Positions 36,001 to 49,024 are shown, counted from the stretch's first letter. The stretch: DNA of 64,000 nucleotides from Nautilus pompilius (GCA_018389105.1 JACATO010000308.1:124001-188000), one strand, 5' to 3'. A program made the numbers and translations. Notes: generated by a model not told the origin, from the sequence alone.

Positions 36001-36954
36001 TAATAATAACACATGATAAAAATAAAGTGCATATTGTACAATTTTGTTGTTTATTTACACAAAATAAAAAATGTGGTCACTAAAATCATCATCAAATGCT
36101 ATGCAAAACTTTAAAAAAATATATAGTACAAGATGGACAAAGTCTCATTACTATTTTAAAATTAAAGTTTTCATTCCATCTCTAGATCATAATTTGTTGA
36201 ATAACGTAATCTTACAACAATATAGGGCACTATCCCATTTTGCCTTAAAGTTTGCACTTACCTCACTAAGACTTTTCCAGGCAGTTGGATCAGATGCATC
36301 TGACTTGAGACTTACAAACTTCTTCCTTTGAGTAAAATTGAAATCCAGTATGTATTCAAACAAGCTTAAAAATTTGGAGAATCTTACAGAGAGGATTCAA
36401 CATCAGATAAGCACCTTACCAAGCCTTACAAACAACTAATGGACAATTTTCACTACATTTGAAAACAGTCTTCAATGTTGTATAGATAATGAAGAAGAAA
36501 GTGTAGAGAACTGAAATGTAACATGTAAGCATTCTTCTAATTACTCTAGTTACTAAAGATTAAATTTAAAATGTATTATCATTATTTCTATATTTGTCAC
36601 ATACTGACACTATAAAAAGCTTTATATATACACAGTTTTATTTATAAGGATGAAATTCCTTAAATATAATCAGTAGGATTTTGATCAGCATCTAAACTAG
36701 ATAACTTAATGTTTAATGGTAAACATTTAGGTGTATTGTTTGAGAAGTTGTGAATTTTGAGTAAGTCATATTTAATGTGTTTTACTTTTAAAGTTAAAAC
36801 AGCTGAATAGTCTACTGGGTAGAATGCTGGGCTAAGTGTTAATGGGAAAATCTCTCCAGTTCTCTTACTTACTCCCTGTAAATAGAAAATGTTTCTAAGA
36901 TCTTTCTTCTGTTCTTTCACAAGCACCAGGTGGTTGACTTGATGATCTCATTTA
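33001..36954. other. AT-rich intergenic stretch; possible SINE tail
   Basis: A C-rich motif TTCCCCCCTAGC at 33709-33720 may mark the right end of hAT fossil B. A short segment at about 35325-35385 (AATGGATAATCATGGAACCATACTCC TTCAACAGGGATGTC) resembles the SINE tail words GCAGATAACCATGGTACAATGCTCCCTC and CGACAGGGTAGTC, so a degraded SINE 3' end is likely there. No gene was recognised; the frame at 36926-36660 (minus) is anonymous. Confidence 0.35.
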
Positions 36955-37080
36955 GATCAACATACAAATTCATGTGTTTTTCACATTGGTCCACATATCT
37001 TTCATATTAGCCAAATGTTTCTTGTGTTAATCCACTTTTTTATAGTGATTCATCTGCCTCCAAAGCTGGTCACTGTGTAA
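36955..37080. repeat. degenerate minisatellite-like tract (with 37480-37620)
   Basis: Words such as CACATTGGTCCACATATCTTTCATATTAGCC, TTTCTTGTGTTAATCCAC and TAGTGATTCATC recur with roughly 30-bp spacing. A similar pattern occurs at 37480-37620 (TTACATGCTGGTTTACATATTTT, GAATGGTCCATCAG, TTGCATGCTGATTCACTTATC). The units are diverged, so this is a tentative call made by eye. Confidence 0.3.
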
Positions 37081-37294
37081 AAGGGTAAGAGTTATTGGTG
37101 ATGTGCTACCTATAGAAATTAGATGGCCAGTTTGAACATTTTCCTCCACCTTAGAATTAGATAACCTATGTTTCAGTGATATTTCCCTGTTGTCATCATT
37201 GATTATGAAAAAAACTGCTTTGGTGGAATGATGTTAATTTGCACTTGACATTTTTCAGTAGGCATTTATATTTTTTAGATAGTACAAGTGACTG

Positions 37295-37385
37295 TAATTC
37301 ATCTTGAACCCACAACTTGTTGGCTGCCAAGTCTGTTGATGTATTTTTCAGACCAACACTTTAGCTCACTGCACCAAAGAGAAAG
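37295..37385 (-). mobile_element. possible second tRNA-derived SINE or tRNA-like fossil
   Basis: The minus strand reads TGCAGTGAGCTAAAGTGTTGGTCTG (box A-like) and, about 45 bases on, GTTGTGGGTTCAAGATG (box B GGTTCAA). The spacing and the GAGCxxxxxxTTGGTCTG word fit a tRNA-like head. A cloverleaf is not obviously intact, so a SINE or tRNA pseudogene is likelier than a functional tRNA. Confidence 0.35.
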
Positions 37386-40300
37386 ATCATTTAAATATGG
37401 CTTCTCTAATTAGTTCTGCTAACAAAGTGGTGGGGAAATGACCAAACTAATCATCCAATTTATATTAATCTCCATATTTCTCATGCTTTCGACTTTGATA
37501 ATGATTCATAAGTTTTACATGCTGGTTTACATATTTTAGAATGGTCCATCAGTTTTGCATGCTGATTCACTTATCTTTTACAGTGGGTGGTGGTTTTCAT
37601 CTTGGTCCCCTGTTTCTCACATGTACACTTATCTCCACTAACCCCTGCCAGTTGTCTTGCACATGCCTGCCACTGAAGCACATGTGAGTATGAAAAAGTG
37701 TGTAGTTAGTGCAACATAAACCACCACCATTATAAATAATTATTGTGAGTTATTTAATTGCAAAAGGTGACAACTCTTCAATGAGATTTTTGTGCTGGTA
37801 CTTATGTTCTTTGATCTGACACATTTTCAGGAAATTAAAAACGAGTAAAGAATTAAAATGTAAATATAATTAGTATTTAATTACACCTAGATGATATTTG
37901 ATCAAATTATAAACTGAATGTTATTAATTTTTTCATAAAGCTGAGGGTTTGTCTTTATTAGTGGAACAACATTGTGTACTGATGAAAGTAGTAAATTTTT
38001 CACCAAAGTGGACATTGTAAAACTTGTTGATAAATGATAAAATAGATAACTAAAATGTTAATACACTTTCAAGAGTCAGAAAATAGAACCAAAACTTTCA
38101 GAAACCAGTCTCACCAACATTAGCTATCCACTAGAATTTTTTAGGCAAAGTAATCAGAAAGCAGATCCACAAAGCTATTCATTATATTTCCCTAACACTC
38201 TTGTGTATGCTACTAGTAAGAAAGCAATTTAAAGATATACATTATCATATACTTTAGTAAGATCTGCATCCATTTAAAAGCACAGAAAAATTTTCTTTTT
38301 ATTTTAATGTCTGACCTGGCATGAATTCTTCCCTCAACCAGGAGTTGGATCACACAACTCAAGTAGAGGGAGAGGAAAGGAAGTACGAAAATCAGAAAGA
38401 AGTTGGTATAGACTGAAATTTAAAATGCTCCCCAAAATGCAGTGATACAGAAATATTTCTAAATGCCAGACCAAACTGAACCTGAAAACCACAGTAATGT
38501 TTGTGAATGAATAGAAACAGCACCAACAACAGAAAATTGTGATCATGTTTAGTATTGGGGAAGGATAAAAAGTGGCTTTCATATCATTGCATTGTGGAGT
38601 CTTTCTTAAACATTAGTAAACAAAAGCTTTTCTAAATTTATATATTCTCATTTTAAATGTTAGTAATGAATCAATAAAGATGCAGTGCAGCAATCTGCCT
38701 ATATCCAATTCATATTATCTGAACTTTAAATATTATAGTTCTCCTATTAATATTTTGAGAACAGCTAGAGTATGGTCCAAGTATTTTATTGCACAGTAAA
38801 CTGAGTTTAAAAACAAAGTGATCACTTTATAAATACTTTTAAAATGTTTGTGATATACCAAAAGAATTGATGAGTTTCATTAGTGTTTGTGCATATCCCA
38901 AAAATGTTGGAAAAAAACAACAAAAACTTATGACTTGATGTTTTAATTAATGTTAAAGTGATTCTAAACATTTCTTATTTTCATGACCTTCTTTAAAAGG
39001 ATGATATTTTTATTTGGGAACATTTTTGAGAGAAGCCTGCTTTAGGCTGTTATCTGATCTGGTTTGATCCCACACTATTCTAAGTGGCTCAGCCAAGAAA
39101 TCACCTTGTAACTTAAGAACAGAAAACACATGCAAACCATTCATTTTATTCTTTGTGCATTTCAAGTACCAGATTTTGTTTTTTTAAACTATGAAATAAT
39201 TAAAAAATCAAAAACAAGTATTTTGTAGATAGCTTTGAAAATTATGCAACAACCTTGGAAGCATTTGCATTGTACAAGGAAATCAGTTATTTTCAGAAAG
39301 AAAAATTACATACTAAGATTTCTCCACACCAAACGAACCAGCTAAATAGAAATGGTTTGTGATTTAGTTCACATATGTATTTCAAACATTTCTGATAGCC
39401 AAGGTTTATCATACCTTTTCTAATTAGAGCAAAGGGTATGTATAAGGTAGCACTACATTTTCAGCATCATTTATACAAGCATTACAAAGTATAATAGAAA
39501 TTGAAAAGAAAATTTCCAAATTTCAAGTATGAATGCTATATTATACCTAGTAAGTCATTAGTTTTGCTAGATCTTGAACTCCAGATAAATAATATTTAGT
39601 TCATATCTTACGATATACTGCATAATTTTTGGGAATTTTGTATCAGCAAACTCCTCATGAATGAAAAATTCAACTATATGCACAAGAAGATCATTAACCT
39701 TGCTTTTTTTCTTGTCTAAAATTGCTACAATGCTTTTCTGAATTGCCAATGGTTTTGAACATGTGATAAAACTATCTAATTTCTGGTTTTTAACTAGTGT
39801 TGAACACTATAAAGTTGAATGATTTTGACTTGGAAAAATTTGTATGGTGGCCATTTAATCACAAAAAACTGAACTTCATCATGCCACTAGATTCATCTTG
39901 GAAAAGGAAAGAAAATTCCAACCACCATTTATACTGAAAGATTCTTTTTTTTTTTGAAAGAGACTTTTTTAAAAGATGTCAGTGTTTCTTTTTCAAAACT
40001 GGAAGTCACTTTCTTGATCAAGATCATGTCATATAAAACTGAATAATAGTAATGATGCCATATTGTTACAGTGACTCAATGCACTGTGAGTGTGATGTAA
40101 CTTTCCCAGATGTTGACCTTGCATACATAACTGGACAAACATCTTGATTATTTACAGATTAATGGTACAAGGCCAGAGGATTTGAAATTGACTTTCATTT
40201 TAACATAGAACAACATAAAATGCTTAATGTGCAGAGCTTTGACAAATTACTGAAAGGTAAATAACTATTGGGGGGGTGGGTAAAAATCACTCATAGTATT

Positions 40301-40729
40301 TACCTTTTTGTTGCAAAATTAATACTGGTACCTGAAAGTCCATATTTATCAACACTAGCCAACATAAGAAACACAGTATTAATAACTATTAGTATTGGAT
40401 AAGTGTTAACATATATGCAGTGTCAGCTTTAAAAACACACATTGGTTATGTGACATTAAGAACTCTGCTGATTTGGCTAACATTTTTTCAACTTTCTTAT
40501 GCATTAGAGCAGAAATACAAAATGATAACTAGTAATAATTATATAATTTTTTTATTGACTAAGAACTTACTTATCTACATATATGGTATACTCTAAATAG
40601 AAAATTTAATTTAAAAAAAAATCAATTAACAATGATCTTTCAAACCTGCAGTCATTGTAGACTATGACTTTGGCATTCAATGATCAATCATTTACATAGT
40701 GTCTAGTGCTGAACATTGCTGATGTGGAG
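37386..40729. other. AT-rich intergenic stretch, nothing recognised
   Basis: Apart from the minisatellite-like patch near 37480-37620 and homopolymer runs near 39945 and 40268 (GGGGGGGTGGG), I see no gene, RNA or repeat family. The open frames at 38334-38582 and 39567-39749 (minus) are anonymous. Confidence 0.4.
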
Positions 40730-41180
40730 GATAATGATAGCCAAAATTATTGCATCTCCTGATTCTTTTAAGCAAAATATTGATTTTTGATTGTTTGTAC
40801 TACTACAATGTAAAACTAAATTTCAACACCACGAAACCAATCAATCTTCCATATAACACATTAGTTTTTATGCCAGCCTAGAAGCATTAGATAGTATTAT
40901 TGTGGAACTGGCTGTATATTTAGTCATCACACTCATAATGCAAAACAAATGGAGGGAAAGTGATATAAATTTGTCACAAAGGTTTATATTTTTTAATGAG
41001 AAAGGTACTGCTCACAGCCCCTTTTACTCAACCTGTGTTGAGTAACACAGATTAGAATGATAGTGGGGTGAAAACGTACCCCTGACGATATACAGAGAAT
41101 TACCCTTGTTTTGATATTCATAAGATCCGTCCTCCTTAATGTAGTTATCTCTTGTAAAGATGTAGAGTAATAAAGGAGTA
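40730..41180 (+). repeat. dispersed Tc1-type non-autonomous repeat, copy b (longest)
   Basis: Left part matches the 20875 copy (AGCCAAAATTATTGCATCTC onward), the middle (40848-41035) matches the 11545 copy, and the right part (about 41130-41175, TAATGTAGTTATCTCTTGTAAAGATG) matches 21015-21050. The three partial overlaps define one family of at least 450 bp. The GCCAAAATTAT start is of the Tc1 TIR type. The right terminal repeat was not located. There is no transposase; the 60-codon frame 41206-41024 (minus) is chance. Confidence 0.5.
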
Positions 41181-42534
41181 AACTTATATAAACATACTTT
41201 TTTCAAAATTGTTTCAAATAAAAAATATTATTTCAACAAAAACAGTATATCAATGATAAATCAGAATATAGAAGAAACACTTAAATAGTGCAATAATCAT
41301 GGTATAATTACATAAAGAAATCAGAAATTAGCTGGAAGACCATAACTGTGGACAATAGAAAAAAAAGAAAAAACAAAAACAAATTTTCTAACAGTCATGC
41401 AATTGTAAACAACTTTATTCAATAATAAATTGATTAAAGTATGAAATATGCAATATGTCATTGGTGAGTTCATAATTATGACTGCCGGTGTAAATGCATT
41501 GCTACTGCTTTAACTTCAATTATGCTAGTCATTATTTATTTTAAAATGAAAGAAAAGAAAGAAAAAATAACTAGAGCAGAAGCAATGAAGTAATGAAATA
41601 GTTTTATTGTTGATAGCAAAGAAATAATACATTCCTAGTCCCAGATCAATAGAAAACTCTCAAGATCAATAGCTGCCTTGAAGGAATCTAGCAGATCATG
41701 TTTTCAAAGATTGCTGTAATGTGGCAGGAAAATGTAAAAATAAGCCCTTTTATTGATGTTAAAAGAGGAGATGCGAACTCATTTTAATAAATATTTAGGA
41801 AAGGCCTCTTAAAACTGATAGGGAGCCACCACCTGTTCAGAGAGATTCTGAGGTCAGTTTAAGTTTTTAGATTTTCATGGCAAAAACTGAAATTTACCCA
41901 GTAAGAGGAGATTCAAATTAATGAAATAAGAAAATTAACAAAAATCTTAAATTCATCACTAAATTTTTAATCATTTGAAGCAAGATAAAGAAATAAAGAA
42001 ACATAATCTAAATTTTCCTCAGTTTTTCAATTTCTGATATGTAGACTGATGAAGTTTATAAATTAGTTTGCTTGTTTTTGTCCATAGTGAAGAATTATGG
42101 AGCCATTTTTAAAATTTAGCTTTTATGTGCCACAGCAACAAATATTTTCTAACAACAATTAATCAATGCTACAAAAAAATCTGAAAATTGGGCAAACACT
42201 GCCTATGATTACTAATATTTCTTGTAACTATGAAAACCTTACTAAAATATTGCTAACTGAATTTTAATATTTACCACTAAGACTAGTAATAATTATAAGT
42301 TACCAAATTTTTTATTTTTTTTTTTTTTTTTACATTTTAACAGGTATGAACCAAATACTCACCTACCCTGTATCTGTATCATATATGTTTAGTTGTTGTC
42401 TTTAGTTTGTAATTTCTTCAGAATTTTTCTCAAATTTATAGATACAATTATAAAACAGAAGAGGCTGAAGCCATAGTGGTCCATTCAACGTTTTCATCAA
42501 TTTGAAACATGGTGAAGCTTAGCATTTTAATGTA
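41181..42534. other. AT-rich stretch with poly-T
   Basis: No gene recognised. A T-run lies at about 42311-42331. Confidence 0.4.
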
Positions 42535-43128
42535 TAGTCGACCCCCGCGTAATCGCAGTTCGGCATTCGCGGCCCCGGTTATTCGCGGAATTTTCCTTAG
42601 AACCTAACCAATAATTGTTCGTGGAAACCCCTGCATATTCGCAGAATCGCAAATATCTTCCATGATTTTTTAATGGCTTTTTTCATGGCAATATATATTT
42701 TTTCACACTTTTTAACGCTAGATTATTAATAACAATATAATCTACTAATTTTGTAATATAAATACTAACGTAAATTCAGCAAAATATCAATATAAAATAA
42801 ATGCTATTGGCTGGAGGTTTGAAAGTAGCCAATCCGAGAGTGTTATTCATTTCTCCTTGCTGCTGATTGGCTGCTGCCCACGAGGCGCTGTCTCAGGCAG
42901 ATGCAGCCCAGCATCATCCCAGTTTACCGCGTGTAGCTATCTCGAGTGTTTCTCTGAGTGTTGTATTTTTAATTAAATTATCATTATAAATTTACTTATA
43001 TTTTACGTTATATTTTTACATTTATAGGCATTTATAGGCATTTTATGGGCCACATCCAATATTCACGGTTTTTAACTCTTCACGGGTGCTCTAGGAATGT
43101 AACCCCCGCGAATACCGGGTGGCAACTG
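42535..43128 (+). mobile_element. pogo/Tigger-type non-autonomous element (MITE), copy B
   Basis: Same element as 2177-2765. It begins TAGTCGACCCCCGCGTAATC (first base changed) and ends GGTGGCAACTG, with TA at 42533-42534 and 43129-43130. It retains the TGGAAACCCCTGCATATTCGC segment lost from copy A. The CCAAT-type motifs are again at the same internal places: ATTGG at 42806 and 42866, CCAAT at 42829. No coding frame is present. Confidence 0.85.
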
Positions 43129-43156
43129 TATATCAAATTATCTTAAACACTAGTTA

Positions 43157-43911
43157 TCAGGTCATTACAAAAGTTTTGTCAGTTTTTATATTATGTTAAT
43201 TTGGGGTTCATTTTTTGTTTGTGAAGGTATATGTAGAAAATTTATATATCGTTTTGTAGTGTGAGCTTTGACATACATTATGCATCCTTTAAAACAATTG
43301 AAAATGATTAGCACAATGGCTCGACAGAGACAAGGCACCTAACCACATTCAAAAACCCAGCCTCCACCCAAAGAAAGTCATGGTCACTGTCTGGTGGACT
43401 GCAACTGGTGTCATCCACTATAACTTCTTGCAACCTAGCGAAACCATCACAGCTAAATGATACTATCGTGAATTAAATGTTGCTCATCAGAAACTCTCCA
43501 AATGATAGCTGGTAATGGCGAATTGAAGAGGCCCAATCCTGCTCCACAACAATGCTCATTGTCATGTTGCAAAAATGATTCTTCAGAAACTGAACATGTT
43601 GGGGTACGAAGTTCTACCTCACCCAGTCTATTCACTAGACCTTTCTCCCACCTTTTCAAACACCTCGACAGCTTCCTCCATATGAAACCCTTCTCCAGCC
43701 AAGCAGCAGTTGAAACTGCCTTCCAATAGTTTATCAACTCCAGAAATCCAGATTTTTTTCAAAATGGTATAAATGCTCTTGTAACTCGTTGGCGGAAGTC
43801 TGTATTGGTTGTAATGGAACTTACTCTGATAAATAAACCTCACATTCAGCAACAATATGAAGTCTCACTGTTTTGGTAAAAAAATCCGACAAAACATCTG
43901 TAACAACCTAA
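43157..43911 (+). mobile_element. mariner-type DNA transposon, copy 2 (internally deleted)
   Basis: Starts TCAGGTCATTACAAAAGTTT with TA before it (43155-43156) and ends in TAACAACCTAA, the reverse complement of the TTAGGTTGTTA end of copy 1, with TA after it. The first 130 bp align closely with the untranslated part of copy 1. After about 43290 the sequence jumps into the middle of the transposase, so about 500-600 bp are missing. It is oriented opposite to copy 1. Confidence 0.85.
43345..43850 (+). pseudogene. mariner transposase pseudogene, copy 2 (N-terminal half deleted)
   Basis: The frame begins in the linker between the first and second catalytic residues, at HPKKVMVTVWWTATGVIHYNF across positions 43368-43430. 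It continues as QPSETITAK, a stop, YYRELNVAHQKLSK, a frameshift, and a block with LHNNAHCHVAK-type residues (second aspartate position changed to asparagine). Near 43625 the third block SLDLSPT has lost its surroundings. HLDSFLHMKPFSSQAAVETA (about 43657-43720) matches copy 1. The C-terminal CIGCN remnant is near 43805. It lacks the whole DNA-binding region and cannot make transposase, but it keeps both TIRs. Confidence 0.8.
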
Positions 43912-46900
43912 TATTTCCTCACTTTCTCTTAACCAAAATGAATGAAAAATGTTACATAAAATTTAGAAGATGGTCTTTATCTTTCATAGTCAAAATCTGT
44001 TGATGAGTGAAGCACCAGAGTGATACTGACTTTAAGTTTTATTGATATTGTGCCACTAATACAAAAATGATCTACTGAACTAAACCTATTGACAGAATAC
44101 AAAATTTATTTCCAGAGGAGATAATAAATTGGAATTATGTAAAAAAAAAAAAAAAAAAAAAATCTTAAAAGGACCATTACTGCATTGATCCATTCAGTTA
44201 TTGGAAGCATGTTAGCATGCTTATGAATTGTATTAATTCAAATATCAAAAGAATTTTTAACATTAAAAATGAGGTTTCAAAATGTTTATATATAAAGAAA
44301 CAGAAAAATGAAATTATGATCTAGGGGCAAATAGTTTTCTTAGGCAGTAAATCTTTCATGGTTGATTGAGTAGCATTTTTTCTCCCTAATGTTTGGATGG
44401 TTTGCAAATGGTGCGATAATTTCTTAGCTGTTCAAATCTTGTAAAATTAAATCTATACTAAATCTTGTAGCTTTGCTAATAGAAATGTTCTGCAAGAATC
44501 TAATGCTAGATATGTCAAATGTGTCAGATTAGAAAAAATGCAGCTTTACCTTCAAGAATTGAACATCTTTCTAACAGATCAACAAATAGTCTACATCAAA
44601 GCGAGATAGTTGGATATCCATAGGACAGCATCAAAGGGTCAAATGTCAAGATGGCTTTAGCTCTACTGTATATCTGAAACTTTCTTATGGTATTTAACCA
44701 GTTTCTCTGTTGCTAGTACAGATCAGGTTGTGAGCAAGGTAAACCAACTAATGTCTGCTTGCAATTATCACTGAATATCTACAACAGCTTTACTCTTACA
44801 CAGTGTAGCTGTTGTGTGATTTAAGTCAGAGGTCACTGAAAAACCAACAAAAGCTGTGAAAATTTTTGAAACCTTACAAAGGGTTCCCTAGTAAAGTGAG
44901 AATAAAAGAAAAAATAAAGAAAGCAAATTATTATTCAGATCCTTGTTTAAAGAAGTTTTTTTGTTCACAAATATTTGTTTACTTTAAAACTTTTCTAAGC
45001 AGAGAAAATAAACTTAATCTGCCAATTTTTAAAGAATTCTTGTATTAACTATTAAGTGCTGTTAAACATTCATTTTGTTAGTACTGTGTTATTAGACTGT
45101 GTGTAATGTAATAATTTGTTAAAAGTCTGCTTCAGAGTTTGTTTTTTGGCATTTAACTAATATGTTAATTTACAATTTTAACAAATGTTTGTAATTAAGA
45201 TATCAAAGTTTTTTCACTTAATAAAATAAAAATAAATAACTGTCTCCAAAAATATTATAGCTCTCCGAGATTTTCCAAGGAAATGTGCTGCCGACCATCT
45301 TTCCAGATTATATGATCTGATGTACAATATATAATTATTATTGTTTGTATCTGAATATCAAAATATATATATTTGTCATGGTCTGGACATGTTTGCTGCT
45401 TGCAAAATGGGCAAATCCCTATAAACACAGATTATTGTGAATTAACATATACATCGAGATTGATTAAATGTGATCTTGAGCTGGTAAATATTGAAATTAA
45501 TAGTTGAGAAGAAAATGCCAGCAACAAAAAGAGGTGGCACCAAATCCTTGCAAATGGAGGATGTACATTTGATGCCTTCTACATGTAATAATTGAATATA
45601 AAAAAGAATGCTGAAAAAAATCTATGATATTGATAAATCTTAGCTGATAATATTCAGATCTTCACTTACTATAAATGTAGAAAATTTGTAACTCAAGAAT
45701 TAGCCTGTTTTCTCAACAGAACATGAAGAAATGCACTTTTTATTGTTGACTAATTATCTACTAGATGGTAAACAGCCATTATATATATATAGAAAATTTA
45801 TTCTATAAAACAATAGATTTATATAAAAAATTCATTTGTAGATATTATTACCAAACTAAGTCAGCTTGACCATCATTTACACACCTCACCCACTGTACTC
45901 AAAATAAATTGACCAATGACTGATCTAGCAACTGATAAAAATAGCTGTGTGGTTTTAAAATTAATTTTTAAAAAACAATCTGGACTAAACAAATAAAATA
46001 GCTAATATTTTGTTCAAACTAGATACCAGCTATAGAATCTTTGAATAAACAGGACTGTCTTTATCCTGAAATTTCCAAGATATTAACTGCTACATATATT
46101 CATAATAGTGAATATTTTCTGTACTTATATAAGCCTCTCCATTCCTTAGCACTACAATTGTATCTTATCTACTGATACAACAGGAACAAGATCAAGTTAA
46201 ACTTGACACAAAGACTTTATGCTGCTCTTCTTATCAGTCAAAATTAATGTCTTTTCTGACTATTTTAAACAAATTTATTGATTTTTACTTGTTCATAGAC
46301 ATCCAGAAATCCATAATTTTTTTAAATTATTTTATCAAGAAGTGAGGTAAGAAGAATTTGTTTTCTTTAGAGAGAGAGAGAGCATGAGGAATCACATCCA
46401 TTGAAACAATTTCTGTATTTCTCACCATTTAATTGAACAATAAGTTAGTTTCTGGACGATGGTTTGAGAGGCATGGTGAAGATCAGCAGCATTGTGTGGT
46501 ATTTCTTATGCTTTCTAGTTAATAATATGAGAGGCTGATACAGCATAAAAAAGATCACACATGATGATTCCTAACCATTTCACCTATCACACACAACCGA
46601 GATCTAAAAGACAACTGCCTGGAATCTGCATTAAAAATATTTTGGAAAAAAGAATATATTTGTTTTACTGCATAATAAAAATTGTATCATATTTTCATCT
46701 GCAAACATAGATCCATTGTCTATAAACCAACCAACCGAAGAAGCAATTTTACCACTATTTAATCACTATTATTTGAATTCAAGATATTTACTTAAATCAA
46801 CAGAGAAGAAATGTAGATTATGTACAAATTTACTAAATATTTTTGAAAAACACCATAGATATGTGATGAAATTAGAAGCAGAGACTACAGAAAGAGTAAA

Positions 46901-47205
46901 CAAGATATAACATCTGAATTGTATAGTGTGATGTTATTTACAGAACGAAGTGTGGTATTTTGTAAAAATCCATTTATCACCATCAGGGTTTAGTCATGAG
47001 AAAGGTTCTTTTTAATGCAATGACACAAATTAACAAAATAATACTAAAAAGAAAACAAAAAAGTCCATCTCAGGATGATGATGAAAAGATTTATGAAATG
47101 TAGGCTCATTAGTTACTACTAATAAGGACTGTGATCTTTTCAAAATTTATTTTTGAAAAATGATGGCAATCAATCAATTACAGATATTTTTAACATAGTT
47201 GATTT
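43912..47205. other. AT-rich intergenic stretch with poly-A and (AG)n runs
   Basis: A 22-A run at 44141-44162 could be a retroposon tail, but no body was identified upstream. An (AG)n run lies at about 46369-46382 and short (TA)n near 45780. The small frames are anonymous. Confidence 0.4.
44141..44162. repeat. poly-A run
   Basis: 22 consecutive A residues, read directly; a retroposon tail without an identified body is possible. Confidence 0.9.
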
Positions 47206-47209
47206 TGAT

Positions 47210-47345
47210 CTTACCCAATATTGCCACACATGATGAAGGCTTCACAATTATTTCCTGACTGGCTTGTACCCTGACCACCATTAAAGAGCCCACAATCATA
47301 TCTAAAGCTGATACCTCACACCTTCCCTTATTCTAGCTTACTGCT
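47210..47345. repeat. possible LTR fragment shared with 55160-55230
   Basis: TTCCTGACTGGCTTGTACCC, TGACCACCATTAAAGAGCCC and ACAATCATATCTAAAGCTGA align by eye with TTGACTGACTTGCACCC, TGATCACTACTCAAAAGCCC and CAACTGTACCTATGTA near 55168-55222, just beyond the 5' side of the gypsy element. A solo-LTR remnant is one explanation. The match is short. Confidence 0.35.
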
Positions 47346-49024
47346 GTGATTATGTTCTTAGACTTCAAAAGTCAAAACAGGGGTTTGAAAAAATCTTATT
47401 CAAATGTAAAACATTAGAGAAATAAAACAAAATTTAGAAAAAAATTAAAATAAAAATACATACATGTGCATGCCCAAACATTTTTAAATACTTTATCAGA
47501 AAACTGATGTGGTTATAAGTATTAAAGCTACAAATGCCATACCATCTTGTAATTCTGTACTTAATATAATTCCTTTGTCAAGTGAAACTATTGTAGTTAT
47601 TTGAAGTTGGGAATACTTTCCTGAAACAACTATCATCACTACACTACATTGTAATGAAAAAGAATTTAAAATATTTTGCATAGAAGAAAGTATTTTTAAA
47701 ATCATTCTTAAAAATGCATACCAGCATACCAATCCTTTTCAAACAATGCTACGTTACACCTCTAAATAGAATTTTAAAAAAATCTTAATTTTACAATATT
47801 TTGTATGTAACAACTAGTTAATGAGCATAAATAGATTATGCATTGCAGTTAAATAAAAACATGTATACACTCTGAAAATTTTTTACTTTAATTAAGAAAA
47901 AAATCCACTTTTCTACAAGCAAGATGGTCCAGGCAAAATCATAAACTTTTAAAATAACTCAGTTAGTCTTGCTAAAACCCTATATATTATATATTAATTA
48001 CAGATTTTAGAATTTCCAAATCACTTTTTTAACTTTCGGAACCTTATATAGATATATAAATTTCAGAATATTTATATGTAGTACCAGCACATTCCAAATA
48101 TTTAACTATTACTATTGCTAATAAGAAAACAATAAAGAAAAATCTCTTGATAAATACTTGCCCCCCCCCCCCCCCATTAAGAGGAATGGGAAGAAAGATT
48201 ATCTTTTTCATAAACACTGCAGTAGCAAAATGTCTGGACTAGAATACCCACCTGGTGGGAGAACTGATAAGAGACAGATAAGAACCTTACTGGGAAGATA
48301 GCTATCTGTGAATCTATTGACAAATGCACTAAGGTTTCACAGAATATTACTGGCAACTGTTCCCAACTAGCAACATCTTTCTGATTGACTGATGTTTAAC
48401 AATGTTTCAAAAGAGAAGAAACAGCGGAATCACAAATTTCAGAAGTTGAAATCTGTTTTTCTGTAGATAGCCACCACATACACACATGCAGTATGTAACC
48501 TATAACTTTTATTTAAATTTCTGGTAGGTAATTTGCCATAAATTAATATCACCAAATGCTGACAGACCTAGCTTGAGATTTTGATTCTGGTTCATAGTTA
48601 ATTACTTACAAGGCTATTTTACTATGTTATCAGAACTTTATAAGAAGAAATAATGTAACAACTGTATGGTTATGACAGTTTTTCTTATAGCCAAAACAGT
48701 TAAAATTGCAATGTAGTATAAATGGAGCAATAATTGCATAAAACTTAATAAATACTTTTAAAATAAAAGAAGGAAAATGTAGACAAGTAATGTGCATATA
48801 ACTATAACTGACTACAAAATTCTCTCCTTTCTATCAGAATTTTAGAACATTCTCCAGGTGTAATGTTTCCAAACTGCACATATGGGGTGTTTGTAGAATC
48901 TCTGACACATTTCAGTGTTTATTAATTGACTAATAAGAGAAAACCAAAATAAAGTTGCATTATAAAGCTGTATGTTTAGAGTTTTTATTAATTGTTTTTG
49001 TTGTTCAGTCTCTTGTGAAACCAA
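47346..49024. other. AT-rich stretch with a poly-C run
   Basis: A run of 15 C residues at 48161-48175 stands out. No gene was recognised. Confidence 0.4.
48161..48175. repeat. poly-C run
   Basis: 15 consecutive C residues in otherwise AT-rich DNA. Confidence 0.95.

Noticed and set aside
36805-36880. tRNA-like string GTCTACTGGGTAGAATGCTGGGCTAAG
   Set aside because: No convincing box B (GGTTCRA); too weak to list as a feature.
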